From QQUJ01 sp050287605 (GTDB lineage Bacteria; Pseudomonadota; Gammaproteobacteria; QQUJ01): DNA of 21,528 bases. The first letter of the stretch is position 1, and the number at the start of each line of letters is the position of its first letter. Under the pieces are notes generated by a model. It worked only from the letters and a program-made list of their open reading frames with translations, was not told where the DNA came from and did no database searches. The stretch spans positions 1 to 21,528 of the forward strand of contig JBNKCG010000090.1 of assembly GCA_050287605.1 (NCBI GenBank), in the 5' to 3' direction. Shown piece by piece: positions 1-8,341 of the stretch. The position numbers and the translations under genes are program-made.

Positions 1-2066
1 CGGTCGATGGTGATGCAGAAGGTGTGCAGCCCCCGCTCCACCGCTTCGTCCAGGGCGCGGCGGGTGTCTTCGATGCCGTACTTGCCGCGATAGCCGTCGA
101 AGTCGTCGGGCTTGCCATCGGAGAGCGTCACCAGCAGGCGGACGCGCGCATCCACTTGGCAGAGGCGTTGGGTGAGGTGGCGTATGGCCACCCCCATGCG
201 CGTGTACTCGCCGGGGCGGATACCGGCGATGCGCCCGCGCGTCGCCTCGTCGTAGGCATCGTCAAAGCCCCTGATGCGGTAGATCTCGCAGCGCTGGCGC
301 GTCATGCCCGAGAATCCATAGACCGCATAGCGGTCATCCAGCGTCTCCAGCGCCTCGCACAACAGCACCAGCGATTCGCGTTCCGCCTCGTTCACCCAAC
401 CCTTGGTGGATCCGCTCATGTCCACCATGAACAGCACCGCGATATCGCGCTCCACCTTGTGGCGTTTGATGTAGAGCCCGGCCGCCGACTCCTCGCCGCG
501 GCGCTGGTCGGCCCAGCTGGCCACCACGGCATCGATATCGATGTCGTCGCCGTCGGGCTGGCGGCGCAGCAACCGATCCTCGTCGCGCAGCAGGGCAAAG
601 GTGCGCTTGAGGGTTTTCAGCACGCCTTGGTACTTGTCGCGGGTACGGGTGATGAATCCCGGGTCACCCACCGGGACGTCCAATTCCGTGAGCATGCACC
701 AATCGTGGTGGTAGTCCTGGCGCACGTAATCCCATTCGGAATAGCGCAGCACATCGGACGCTGTCGGCGCGGCGTCGGCGGCGGCGGTACCGGATTCGTC
801 GGCACTCCAGAAATAGAGTCCGTCACCCTCGCCGTCCATGTAGTGGCGGGGCAGCTCGCCCAGGTCCTGGATGATGGATTCCAGCAGACTGCGAGCCCGG
901 CCGGGGGCAGCCAGCAGCTCGAGCGACTGGGGATCGAACTCGGAGGTTTGCGGCTGTTCGCCGAGCCCGCCCTCGTCGCGCGAGCGGGCCGTCGGCGCCT
1001 CGCTCTTCTCCGCCAGCGTGGCCGGCGGGCGCCCGCCCTGTTCCACGACCCATTTGCGGAAGTCGCTCTCCTGCTGCTGGATGCGCCGCCCGCGCACCCG
1101 TTCCACCGCCTCGGGATGCAGGGTGCCCTGGTAGACCACCGCATCAGGCAGCGGCAGCGCATAGGCCTGAGCCAGCAGGTTGTAGCTGTCGTGCACCTCG
1201 GCCGCCGGGTCCCGCAGGCGATCGAAGCAGCGTCGCCAGTCCGAATCGTCCAGGGTTCGGGGATCGGGCACGCGCAGTCCCTGCAGCAGGCGCGACAGGC
1301 CCGGCAGCTCGCGGGCAATGCAGGCGTCGAGGCGCTCGGTCTCCAAAGCGTGAAACACCCGGGCCAGGCGCTCAGGATCGATGAACTCGCCATCCTTGGC
1401 ACTCAAACCGACCGCCTCCCAGGCGCCCATGCGCCAGAAATGCGCGGCATCGAAGACCTCCGTGGTCGCCCCCAAGAAGCTCGGCAACTGCCAGGTGCCG
1501 AACCGGGTCTGTGCCCACAGGTGCGTCGTCAGCGCACGGTAGAGCGCGAAATTGGACTCACGATCCGGGTAGCGGTCGATCAGTTTGGGCAGAAAGACCG
1601 TTTCGCTGTCGGTATAGGGCTCGTCCGCCGCCTCGATGAACAGCGCACGGCCGCTGAGCCCGCGCAGGAAGATCTCCAACTGGCGGCGCACCTCCGGCAG
1701 CGTCACCGGACAGGAGATCGCCGCTTGCGTCAGCGTGTACGCGCGGTAGCGCTCCAGCTCCTCCACGGCGCCCTGTAAACCGGAATGGTCGAAGACATCC
1801 AGCGTCGCCTTGATCCAGCGTTCGATGTCCTCCTCACCCAGCGCCTGCGCAGCCTGCGTGTAGCGCTCGGCCAATTGAAACGCCAGTTCCAGGCTGGTAT
1901 CGGCGACCACCTCGATCCAGTGCAGCGCACGCTTCTGGCGATCGCGCCGCAGCAGCACCAGACGCTTGGCCGCGGTGGTGGCGGTGCGGCTGAACGACAG
2001 CACCGGCGCGAGGATATCCTCCAGGCGCTCCTCGATGCGGTAATGCTTGCGGCGTTCGAGCGACAT
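1..2066 (-). CDS. cbbO: CbbO, Rubisco activase accessory protein with VWA domain (C-terminus cut by window edge)
   Basis: CbbO works with the AAA+ ATPase CbbQ to release inhibitory sugar phosphates from Rubisco; its VWA domain is known to contact Rubisco and its N-terminal part binds the CbbQ ring. I translated this frame by hand from ATG at 2066. It stays open for 688 codons to the left edge, so the stop lies outside the window. The N-terminus starts MSLERRKHYRIEERLE. Near the edge a von Willebrand A domain carries the MIDAS motif DMSGST (about 425-410) and the downstream TLSDGKPDD (about 124-98). Full-length CbbO is usually somewhat longer, so roughly the last 80-100 residues are probably missing. 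It starts 21 bases after the cbbQ stop, in the same direction, and no strong Shine-Dalgarno is visible, which suggests translational coupling. The family call rests on the VWA domain plus the CbbQ neighbour. Confidence 0.9.
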   Translation of the reverse strand, partial: MSLERRKHYRIEERLEDILAPVLSFSRTATTAAKRLVLLRRDRQKRALHWIEVVADTSLELAFQLAERYTQAAQALGEEDIERWIKATLDVFDHSGLQGAVEELERYRAYTLTQAAISCPVTLPEVRRQLEIFLRGLSGRALFIEAADEPYTDSETVFLPKLIDRYPDRESNFALYRALTTHLWAQTRFGTWQLPSFLGATTEVFDAAHFWRMGAWEAVGLSAKDGEFIDPERLARVFHALETERLDACIARELPGLSRLLQGLRVPDPRTLDDSDWRRCFDRLRDPAAEVHDSYNLLAQAYALPLPDAVVYQGTLHPEAVERVRGRRIQQQESDFRKWVVEQGGRPPATLAEKSEAPTARSRDEGGLGEQPQTSEFDPQSLELLAAPGRARSLLESIIQDLGELPRHYMDGEGDGLYFWSADESGTAAADAAPTASDVLRYSEWDYVRQDYHHDWCMLTELDVPVGDPGFITRTRDKYQGVLKTLKRTFALLRDEDRLLRRQPDGDDIDIDAVVASWADQRRGEESAAGLYIKRHKVERDIAVLFMVDMSGSTKGWVNEAERESLVLLCEALETLDDRYAVYGFSGMTRQRCEIYRIRGFDDAYDEATRGRIAGIRPGEYTRMGVAIRHLTQRLCQVDARVRLLVTLSDGKPDDFDGYRGKYGIEDTRRALDEAVERGLHTFCITID

Positions 2067-2087
2067 CGACGGTGGGCAACGCCGCGA

Positions 2088-2903
2088 TCAGAACACGGCG
2101 TTGCAGAACTCCTGCACCGCCGCCAGCACCTCGTGGTCATCGGTCAGGGCCTGGGCCACCGCCGTGCGGCAGGCCCGTTCCGGCGCAATGCCGCCGGCGA
2201 TCAGCCGCGCGGCATGGACCAACAGCCGGGTGCTGGCACCCTCCTCCAGCCCACTGCCTTTGAGGTTGCGCGTCATATGCGCAAAACGCACCAAGCGCTG
2301 GGCGGTCTGCTTGTCGACCCCGCCCTCCTGCACGACGATGCGCTCCTCCAGCTCGTGATGCGGGTAGTCGAACTCGAGGGCGACGAAGCGCTGGCGTGTG
2401 CTCTGCTTGAGATCCTTGACCACGCTCTGATAGCCGGGGTTGTAGGAGATCACCAGGCAGAACTCCGGCGGCGCCTCCAACACCTCGCCCAGTTTGTCGA
2501 TGGGCAGACGGCGCCGGTCGTCGGCCAGCGGGTGGATGACTACGGTGGTGTCCTTGCGGGCCTCCACCACCTCGTCCAGGTAACAGATGGCGCCGGAGCG
2601 CACCGCACGGGCGAGCGGTCCGTCGGTCCATACCGTTTCGCCGCCGCGGATCAGGAAGCGGCCGATCAGATCGCCGGCGGTCAGGTCGTCGTGACAGGCC
2701 ACCGTAACCAACGGCCGCGCCAGACGCCACGCCATGTGCTCGACGAAACGCGTCTTGCCGCAACCGGTGGGACCCTTCAGCAATACCGGAAGACTGTGGC
2801 GATAGGCCGACTCGAACAGTGCGATCTCGTCGCTCTGTGATTCGTAGTAGGGTTCTTCGCGCAGATGTTCCACGGCACCGTCACAGCGATTTGCGTTGTC
2901 CAT
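2088..2903 (-). CDS. cbbQ: CbbQ, MoxR-type AAA+ ATPase, Rubisco activase
   Basis: CbbQ is the ATPase ring of the CbbQO Rubisco activase and acts in the cytoplasm or carboxysome. The protein has the Walker A motif GPTGCGKT preceded by LPVLLK, a Walker B CYLDEVVEA, and the family-typical GDLIGRFL and SYNPGYQS stretches. I chose ATG at 2903 (271 aa, MDNANRCDGAVEH). It gives a length normal for CbbQ, and the conserved part begins shortly after it at YYESQSDEIALFESAY. The frame extends to another ATG at 2933, but that codon lies in the loop of a GC hairpin and would add ten residues without family support. Just before the chosen ATG is a run of eight G on the coding strand, which may be the ribosome-binding site. 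The downstream neighbour is cbbO. The Rubisco genes themselves are not in the window. Confidence 0.93.
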   Translation of the reverse strand: MDNANRCDGAVEHLREEPYYESQSDEIALFESAYRHSLPVLLKGPTGCGKTRFVEHMAWRLARPLVTVACHDDLTAGDLIGRFLIRGGETVWTDGPLARAVRSGAICYLDEVVEARKDTTVVIHPLADDRRRLPIDKLGEVLEAPPEFCLVISYNPGYQSVVKDLKQSTRQRFVALEFDYPHHELEERIVVQEGGVDKQTAQRLVRFAHMTRNLKGSGLEEGASTRLLVHAARLIAGGIAPERACRTAVAQALTDDHEVLAAVQEFCNAVF

Positions 2904-2904
2904 A

Positions 2905-2912
2905 CCCCCCCC
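2905..2912 (-). repeat. G8 homopolymer at the cbbQ ribosome-binding position
   Basis: Eight consecutive C on the plus strand (G on the coding strand) end one base before the cbbQ ATG. The run occupies the place of the Shine-Dalgarno sequence. Runs of this length can slip during replication. Confidence 0.6.
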
Positions 2913-2922
2913 GAAAGCCTTT

Positions 2923-2939
2923 GGCGGCATCACGCCGCC
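2923..2939 (-). promoter_or_regulatory. Perfect GC hairpin in the cbbQ leader
   Basis: GGCGGC-N5-GCCGCC forms a perfect 6-bp stem with a 5-nt loop, 20 nt upstream of the chosen cbbQ start. The alternative upstream ATG (2931-2933) sits in the loop. It is not followed by a U-run on the minus strand, so it is not a classical terminator. It could stabilise the mRNA or affect start choice. The function is inferred only. Confidence 0.4.
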
Positions 2940-3100
2940 GAATTTTGGCGCTGAATTGTTTTGCTAATTGTCATTATCGATACAGCGGATTGACCGAGTT
3001 TATTCAGCCATTGGAAATTTGAATCCTGGGCACACCTGCCTCACCGTATCCTATGGCTCTCGACCCACCGCACGTTCCCGACCGTCCGCGCCATATCATT

Positions 3101-3117
3101 GAGGGTAGCATACCCTC
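3101..3117 (+). promoter_or_regulatory. Perfect inverted repeat in the qmoA leader
   Basis: GAGGGTA-GCA-TACCCTC is a perfect 7-bp inverted repeat with a 3-base centre, 67 bases upstream of the qmoA ATG. It could be an operator for a dimeric regulator or a short leader hairpin. It is not a terminator, since no T-run follows. The rest of the 281-base cbbQ-qmoA gap is AT-rich between about 2940 and 3030, but I could not place a convincing -35/-10 pair on either strand. Confidence 0.4.
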
Positions 3118-3184
3118 TGCTGGGTCGGCCGCAAGCGTGGGCGGGCAACCGCGCCAAACACACCTCTTGGGGGAGGGACAGCAC

Positions 3185-4477
3185 ATGACCGACGTGATCG
3201 CGACCAACCAGACGCTGCTGGTGGTGGGTGGCGGCATCAGCGGCATCTCCGCGGCACTGGAAGCCGCCGAATGCGGCAAACAGGTGGTATTGGTGGAGAA
3301 GGGTCCGTCACTGGGCGGGCGCGTCAGCCAACTCTATAAATACTTCCCCAAGCTCTGCTTCCCCACTTGCGGCATGGAAATCAACTACCGACGCCTTAAA
3401 GGCAACCGCAACGTGCGGGTGCTGACCATGACCGAGGTCACCCAGGTCGACGGGACACCCGGCGACTACAGCGTGACCCTGCGTACAACCCCGCGCTACG
3501 TCAACGAAAACTGCACCGCGTGCGGCGACTGCGCCGCGGCGATGGAAACCGAGTTCGACGACGAGTTCAACTACGGCCTCGGCAAGCGCAAAGGCGCTTA
3601 CCTCCCCCACACCCACGCCTTTCCCCAGCGCTATGTGCTCGACCCGCGCAGCGCCGCCAACGGCGAGGGCGAGAAGGCCAAGGCGGCGTGCAAATACGAC
3701 GCCATCGATCTCACCATGGGCGAGGAGAGTGTCGAGATCAAAGTGGGCGCCGTGGTATGGGCCACCGGCTGGCGCCCCTACGACGCGGCCAAGATCCAGC
3801 CCTACGGCTACGATCGCTTCGCCAACGTCATCACCAACGTGGAGTTCGAACGCCTCGCCGATCCGCACGGCCCCACCGGCGGAAAACTGCTCCGACCCTC
3901 CGACGGCAAGGAGGCGACCAACATCGCCTTCATCCAGTGCGCCGGTTCGCGCGACCGCAACCACCTGCGCCACTGCTCGCGCATCTGCTGCATGGCGAGC
4001 CTCAAGCAGACCACCTACGTCAGCGAGCGCGGCTCCGAAGGGGCCAAATCCACCGTCTACTACATCGACATCCGCGCCATCGACCGCATCGACGATTTCT
4101 ACCGTACGGTGCAAAACGATCCCAACGTCAGCTTCGTGAAATCCAAGGTGGCCAACATCACCGAGGACAAAGCCAGCGGCGACCTGGTCCTGCACGGCGT
4201 CGACACCGAAGGCTACCAGCGCTACGACAATCCGCACGACCTGGTGGTGCTGGCCGTGGGCATGGAGCCCAGCGTGCACGCCAGCCAGATCCCGGCCGCG
4301 GACCTGCGCGTCAACCCCGACGGGTTCCTGGAATTCGAGGCCGACGGCCAGGCCATTTACGCCGCCGGCTGTGCCAGCGACGCACTGGACGTGAACCGCG
4401 CGGTGCAGAACGCCACCGCCAGCGCGCTGCGCGCCATACAGGTCATCAACCGCGTCGCCGCGACGGAGGGTCAGTAA
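3185..4477 (+). CDS. qmoA: QmoA, HdrA-like FAD/iron-sulfur subunit of the quinone-interacting oxidoreductase
   Basis: QmoA is the smaller HdrA-like flavoprotein of the Qmo complex, which exchanges electrons between APS reductase and the quinone pool or other carriers. In sulfur oxidisers it is thought to run in the oxidative direction. The 430-aa protein has an N-terminal FAD-binding GGGISG (15-20), then VVLVEKGPSLGGRV, a CTACGDC cysteine cluster (110-116) and an HdrA-type cysteine set at about 251-269 (QCAGSRD then HCSRICCM). An NAD/FAD-type ATGW and a C-terminal AAGCASD close the fold. The frame is open upstream to 3053, but ATG 3185 is preceded by GGGGGAGGGA at about 3169-3178, and the conserved sequence starts right after it. 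One base separates its stop from the qmoB ATG. It could be called a generic HdrA, but size and neighbour favour QmoA. Confidence 0.9.
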   Translation: MTDVIATNQTLLVVGGGISGISAALEAAECGKQVVLVEKGPSLGGRVSQLYKYFPKLCFPTCGMEINYRRLKGNRNVRVLTMTEVTQVDGTPGDYSVTLRTTPRYVNENCTACGDCAAAMETEFDDEFNYGLGKRKGAYLPHTHAFPQRYVLDPRSAANGEGEKAKAACKYDAIDLTMGEESVEIKVGAVVWATGWRPYDAAKIQPYGYDRFANVITNVEFERLADPHGPTGGKLLRPSDGKEATNIAFIQCAGSRDRNHLRHCSRICCMASLKQTTYVSERGSEGAKSTVYYIDIRAIDRIDDFYRTVQNDPNVSFVKSKVANITEDKASGDLVLHGVDTEGYQRYDNPHDLVVLAVGMEPSVHASQIPAADLRVNPDGFLEFEADGQAIYAAGCASDALDVNRAVQNATASALRAIQVINRVAATEGQ

Positions 4478-4478
4478 C

Positions 4479-6728
4479 ATGTCCGAGAAGAAGATCGGCG
4501 CCTACATCTGCAGCGGTTGCGGCATCGGCGACCGCCTCGACACCAACCAGCTCGCCACCATCGCCGAGCGCGAGGGCAAGGCCGCCTTCGCCAAGCAGCA
4601 CGATTTCCTGTGCTCGGCCGCGGGCGTAAAGATGATCCAGGACGACATCGACGCCGGTGACGTGACCCACCTGATGATCGCCGCCTGTTCGCGGCGCGTG
4701 AAAACGGAGGCCTTCAACTTCGACGGCGTGGCCATGGTGCGCGCCAACCTGCGCGAAGGCGTGATCTGGGTGCGACCCGATGACCCCGAAGCCAGCGAAA
4801 CCACCCAGGAGATGGCCGACGACTACATCCGCATGGCTTGCGCCGAGGCGAAGTTCACCAAGGTGCCGGCGGCCAACACCGAGGTGGGCGGCAACAAGCG
4901 CATCCTGGTGGTAGGCGGCGGCGTGACCGGCCTGACCGCCGCCAGCGAGGCGGCCAAGGCCGGCTACGAGGTGGCCATCGTGGAGAAGAGCGGCGCCCTG
5001 GGCGGCAAAGCGGCACAGCTGTGGCGCGATGTGCCGCAGCGCGCCCCCTACCACGGTCCCGCCGATAGCGGCGTCGCCGAATTGATCGCCGCCGTGGAGG
5101 CCGACGCCAAGATCACGGTGCACCTCAACAGCACGCTCACCCAGACCAGCGGCGCACCCGGACGTTTCGAGGCACAGATCACCACCGAAAGCGGTTCCAG
5201 CGCCACCGAGATGTTCGGGGCCATCGTCATGGCCTCGGGCTACGCACCGTACGACGCCAACCAGCTCCCGGAGCTCGGCTTCGGCGCCAGCGCCGACGTC
5301 ATCGACCAGCTCACCCTGGAGGATCTGGCGCGCGCCGCCGACGGCGGTCCCATCAAACGTCCCTCCGACGGCCGCGAAGTCACCAGCGTAGTCTTCGTGC
5401 AGTGCGCCGGGCAGCGCAGCGAGAAAGAGGGCCACCTCCCCTACTGCTCCGGGCACTGCTGCATGACCAGCATCAAGCAGGCCATGTACTTCAAGGATGC
5501 CAACCCCGAGGTGGACACCACCATCATCTACAGCGACCTGCGCACCCCGGGCTCCGGCGGCGAGGACTTCTACCGCGCCGGCCAGGACCGCGGCATCACC
5601 TTCAGCAAGGGCACGGTCAACGACGTGCGCCCCGAGGACAATGGGCTGGCGGTGGAATTCCAGGATCTGATCCTCAACGAACCGGGGCGCATCGACGCCG
5701 ATCTGGTGGTGCTCGCCACCGGCCAGGTCCCCAACTCCGGCGTCGACATCGAGGCGCAGCTACAGGCGGCCGCCGCCGCCGAGGGCGACGACAACGCCGA
5801 GGTGCCCGAGGTGGAGATCAAACCCGCCGACTCCATCCTCAACCTCAACTACCGTCAGGGACCCGACCTGCCGCACCTCAAACACGGCTTCAGCGACTCG
5901 CACTTCATCTGCTTCCCCTACGAGTCGCGCCGCACCGGTATCTACCCCGCCGGTCCGGTACGCCGCCCCATGGATCTGGCCCAGGCACGCGAGGATGCCA
6001 CCGGCGCCGCACTGAAGGCGATCCAGGCGGTGGAGAACGCCGCGCTGGGCCGCGCCGCGCACCCGCGCTCGGGCGACCTCAGCTTCCCCAGCTTCCGCAA
6101 GGAGGGCTGCACCCAGTGTAAGCGCTGCACGGTGGAGTGCCCCTTCGGCGCCATCGACGAGGACGAGAAGCGCTACCCGGTGTTCAACGAGGCGCGCTGC
6201 CGGCGCTGCGGCACCTGCATGGGCGCCTGCCCGGTGCGCGTTATCTCCTTCGAGAACTACTCGGTGGAGACCGTCGGCCAACAGCTCAAAGCGGTGGAGA
6301 TCCCCGACGAGTTCGAGGAGAAACCGCGCGTGCTGATCCTGGCCTGCGAGAACGACGCCTACCCCGCGCTGGACATGGCCGGCGTCACCCGCCAGCAGTA
6401 CAGCCAGTACGTGCGCGTCATCCCGGTGCGCTGTCTGGGATCGGTCAACACCATCTGGGTCTCCGACGCGCTCAACTCCGGCTACGACGGCGTACTGCTC
6501 ATGGGCTGCAAAAAGGGCGACAACTACCAGTGCCACTTCGTCAAAGGCTCGGAGATGGCCGCCTACCGCATGAGCAAGATCGAGGATACGCTGCAAACCC
6601 TCAACCTCGAGAAGGAGCGGGTGATGACCCACGAGGTGAGCATCACCGACATCCAGCGTATCCCCGAGATCATCAACGACTACATGGGCACGATCGACCA
6701 GATCGGCCTCAGTCCCTTCAAGTTCTAG
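4479..6728 (+). CDS. qmoB: QmoB, HdrA-like flavoprotein with ferredoxin and MvhD/FlpD-like domains
   Basis: QmoB is the large HdrA-like subunit of the Qmo complex. The 749-aa protein reads in order: an N-terminal HdrA-type segment beginning KKIGAYICSGCG (6-14); an FAD-binding GGGVTG (146-151) with VEKSGALGGKA; an HdrA cysteine set (C309, C323, C327, C328); two [4Fe-4S] ferredoxin motifs (C544/547/550/554 and C574/577/580/584); and a C-terminal MvhD/FlpD-like domain from about 617, starting LILACEND and including VRCLGSVN and MGCKKGDNYQCH. This fusion of HdrA, ferredoxin and MvhD is the QmoB architecture and separates it from QmoA. It overlaps neither neighbour: 1 base after qmoA and 10 bases before hdrC, so the four genes look co-transcribed. 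Cytoplasmic, with no membrane segment seen. Confidence 0.92.
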   Translation: MSEKKIGAYICSGCGIGDRLDTNQLATIAEREGKAAFAKQHDFLCSAAGVKMIQDDIDAGDVTHLMIAACSRRVKTEAFNFDGVAMVRANLREGVIWVRPDDPEASETTQEMADDYIRMACAEAKFTKVPAANTEVGGNKRILVVGGGVTGLTAASEAAKAGYEVAIVEKSGALGGKAAQLWRDVPQRAPYHGPADSGVAELIAAVEADAKITVHLNSTLTQTSGAPGRFEAQITTESGSSATEMFGAIVMASGYAPYDANQLPELGFGASADVIDQLTLEDLARAADGGPIKRPSDGREVTSVVFVQCAGQRSEKEGHLPYCSGHCCMTSIKQAMYFKDANPEVDTTIIYSDLRTPGSGGEDFYRAGQDRGITFSKGTVNDVRPEDNGLAVEFQDLILNEPGRIDADLVVLATGQVPNSGVDIEAQLQAAAAAEGDDNAEVPEVEIKPADSILNLNYRQGPDLPHLKHGFSDSHFICFPYESRRTGIYPAGPVRRPMDLAQAREDATGAALKAIQAVENAALGRAAHPRSGDLSFPSFRKEGCTQCKRCTVECPFGAIDEDEKRYPVFNEARCRRCGTCMGACPVRVISFENYSVETVGQQLKAVEIPDEFEEKPRVLILACENDAYPALDMAGVTRQQYSQYVRVIPVRCLGSVNTIWVSDALNSGYDGVLLMGCKKGDNYQCHFVKGSEMAAYRMSKIEDTLQTLNLEKERVMTHEVSITDIQRIPEIINDYMGTIDQIGLSPFKF

Positions 6729-6738
6729 GAGCCGGATC

Positions 6739-7356
6739 ATGAGCGCTGCCGTTCAACCCGACTACCGCGGCAACTTCCTCAAAGAGGTCGAGGCCAACGT
6801 CGAAGAGGGCAACTGGGTCAAGATGTGCATGCAGTGCGGCGTCTGCTCGGGCTCCTGCCCGCTGGGCCCGCACTGGGAGCATCCGCCCCAGGAGATCTTC
6901 ATGATGATCCGCGCCAACAAGCGCGACGAGGTGCTTTCCAGCGCCTCCATGTGGATGTGCACCTCCTGCTACAACTGCATCGTACGCTGCCCGCGCGAAC
7001 TGCCCATCACCCACATCATGCACGGCCTGGCACACTACGCCGCCAAGCAGGGTATGGCGCCCGAAGGCCAGCCCACCGCCAAGTTCGCGGCCAAGTTCTG
7101 GGACAACCTGATGAAGAAGGGGCGCGTCAACGAATTGAAGCTCGGCCTCAGCCTCTACTTCATGAACGGTTTCGGCGCCGGCGTGAAGACCGCGCTCAAG
7201 CACAAGGACATCGGCCTCGGCATGCTCAAGGCCAAGCGCATGAGCGTCGGCGAGATGACGGGCGGCCACGCCGTCAAAGACATCAGCGGTCTGCAGGCCA
7301 TCATCGCCAAGGCGCGCGAAATCGAAGCGGCCAAGGCCAAACCGGCTGCGGAGTGA
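6739..7356 (+). CDS. hdrC: HdrC-like iron-sulfur protein of the Qmo/Hdr complex
   Basis: This is a small electron-transfer subunit with two [4Fe-4S] clusters that links HdrA-type flavoproteins to HdrB. In 205 aa it has two complete C-x2-C-x2-C-x3-CP motifs: C30/33/36/40 (CMQCGVCSGSC) and C74/77/80/84 (CTSCYNCIVRC). The C-terminal half is helical and charged, with no hydrophobic transmembrane stretch. In the canonical Qmo complex an HdrC-like part is fused to a cytochrome-b-type membrane domain as QmoC. That membrane part is absent here. An AGGAG lies just upstream of the ATG. The next gene, hdrB, follows after 10 bases. The family call is secure; the assignment to Qmo rather than another Hdr complex comes from the operon. 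Confidence 0.9.
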   Translation: MSAAVQPDYRGNFLKEVEANVEEGNWVKMCMQCGVCSGSCPLGPHWEHPPQEIFMMIRANKRDEVLSSASMWMCTSCYNCIVRCPRELPITHIMHGLAHYAAKQGMAPEGQPTAKFAAKFWDNLMKKGRVNELKLGLSLYFMNGFGAGVKTALKHKDIGLGMLKAKRMSVGEMTGGHAVKDISGLQAIIAKAREIEAAKAKPAAE

Positions 7357-7366
7357 GGAATCGGAC

Positions 7367-8263
7367 ATGGCAAAGAAAGAGTACGCGTTCTACCCCGGCT
7401 GTTCGTCGCAGACCAAGGCCTCCTCATCCAATCTCCAGCAATCGGTGCAGACCATGTGCGAGGAGCTGGACGTCACCCTCAACGAGATCCCCGACTGGAA
7501 CTGCTGCTCGGCCTCCATCGGCTACGCAAAGGGCGGCGAGCTGCCGCGCCTGGCGCTCTCGGCGCGCAACATCGCGCTGGCCGAAAAACACCTGCCGGGC
7601 CAGGACATCGTCGCCACCTGCGCCGCCTGCTGGCTCGCCACCCGCGAGGCCAAGGACCGGCTGCTGGAAGACAAACAGCTCATGGACGAGGCCAACGAAG
7701 CGCTGCAGGCCGGCGGGCTCTCGACCAAAGCCGAACCCAAAGCGCGCCACATGGTGGAGGTGCTGATCGAGGACATCGGCTTCGACGCCCTGCAGGCCAA
7801 GGTGAAGAGACCGCTGGAGGGGCTGAAGATCGCCGGTTACGTGGGTTGCCAGACCAACCGTCCCTTCGGCATCGCCGGCGAGAGCTACGAGAACCCGCTC
7901 TACCTCGACCGCATGATCGAAGCCACCGGCGCCGACGCGGTGAAGAGCTATGACAAGAAGGTGCAGTGCTGCGGCGGCGCGCTGATGTTCTCCGAACCGG
8001 AAAAGAGTCAGGCCCTGGTCAAGGGCATCATCGAAGCGGCCTACGACGGCGGCGCCGACCTGATCGTCACGCCCTGCCCGGTGTGTCAGATGAACGTCGA
8101 GGTCTACCAGGACCATATCAACCAGACCTACAACACCCAATTCGAGATGCCGGTGGTCTACTACTCGCAGCTGTTCGCGGTGGCGTTCGGCCGCAACGCC
8201 AAGGATGCCGGACTGGACGGACAGGTGATCCGCGCCAAGAAGCTGGAAGAGAAGGCGGGCTGA
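7367..8263 (+). CDS. hdrB: HdrB-like protein with two CCG domains
   Basis: HdrB of methanogens carries two noncubane [4Fe-4S] clusters, bound by CCG motifs, that act on disulfides. The 298-aa protein here keeps both CCG sets complete: C12, C46-C47, C85 and C88; then C161, C201-C202, C237 and C240 (TPCPVCQMN). No membrane segment is present. Its substrate in this setting is unknown; in Qmo-type operons it takes the place of part of QmoC. It is the last gene of the operon and is followed by a strong terminator at about 8311-8334. Because all cluster ligands are intact, it should be redox-active rather than only structural. The alternative label 'heterodisulfide reductase subunit B' describes the same family. 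Confidence 0.9.
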   Translation: MAKKEYAFYPGCSSQTKASSSNLQQSVQTMCEELDVTLNEIPDWNCCSASIGYAKGGELPRLALSARNIALAEKHLPGQDIVATCAACWLATREAKDRLLEDKQLMDEANEALQAGGLSTKAEPKARHMVEVLIEDIGFDALQAKVKRPLEGLKIAGYVGCQTNRPFGIAGESYENPLYLDRMIEATGADAVKSYDKKVQCCGGALMFSEPEKSQALVKGIIEAAYDGGADLIVTPCPVCQMNVEVYQDHINQTYNTQFEMPVVYYSQLFAVAFGRNAKDAGLDGQVIRAKKLEEKAG

Positions 8264-8310
8264 CGCCCCACCGCCAACCTCGCTGCACTCCATCTGGGAA
8301 ACCGGAACGC

Positions 8311-8334
8311 AAAGCCCCCGAACGGGGGCCTTTT
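8311..8334 (+). terminator. Intrinsic terminator after hdrB, probably bidirectional
   Basis: AAAGCCCCCG-AA-CGGGGGCCTTTT forms a strong GC stem with flanking A and T runs, so it can end transcripts from both sides: the qmo-hdr operon (plus) and the converging rimK operon (minus), whose last stop lies at 8342. Confidence 0.92.
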
Positions 8335-8341
8335 GTTGTGA

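Noticed and set aside
24..1778. Open plus-strand frame of 584 codons opposite cbbO
   Set aside because: It is antisense to the hand-translated cbbO frame, has biased low-complexity composition (rich in His, Arg, Gln, Ala) and no recognisable domain. It is typical of GC-rich shadow frames.
3053..3184. N-terminal extension of qmoA from an ATG at 3053
   Set aside because: The 44 extra residues show no family similarity and cross a perfect inverted repeat, while the ATG at 3185 has a strong purine-rich SD.
3308..4480. Open minus-strand frame of 390 codons opposite qmoA
   Set aside because: It is a shadow of qmoA, whose motifs are clear. Composition is Val/Gly/Ala/Asp-rich with no motif.
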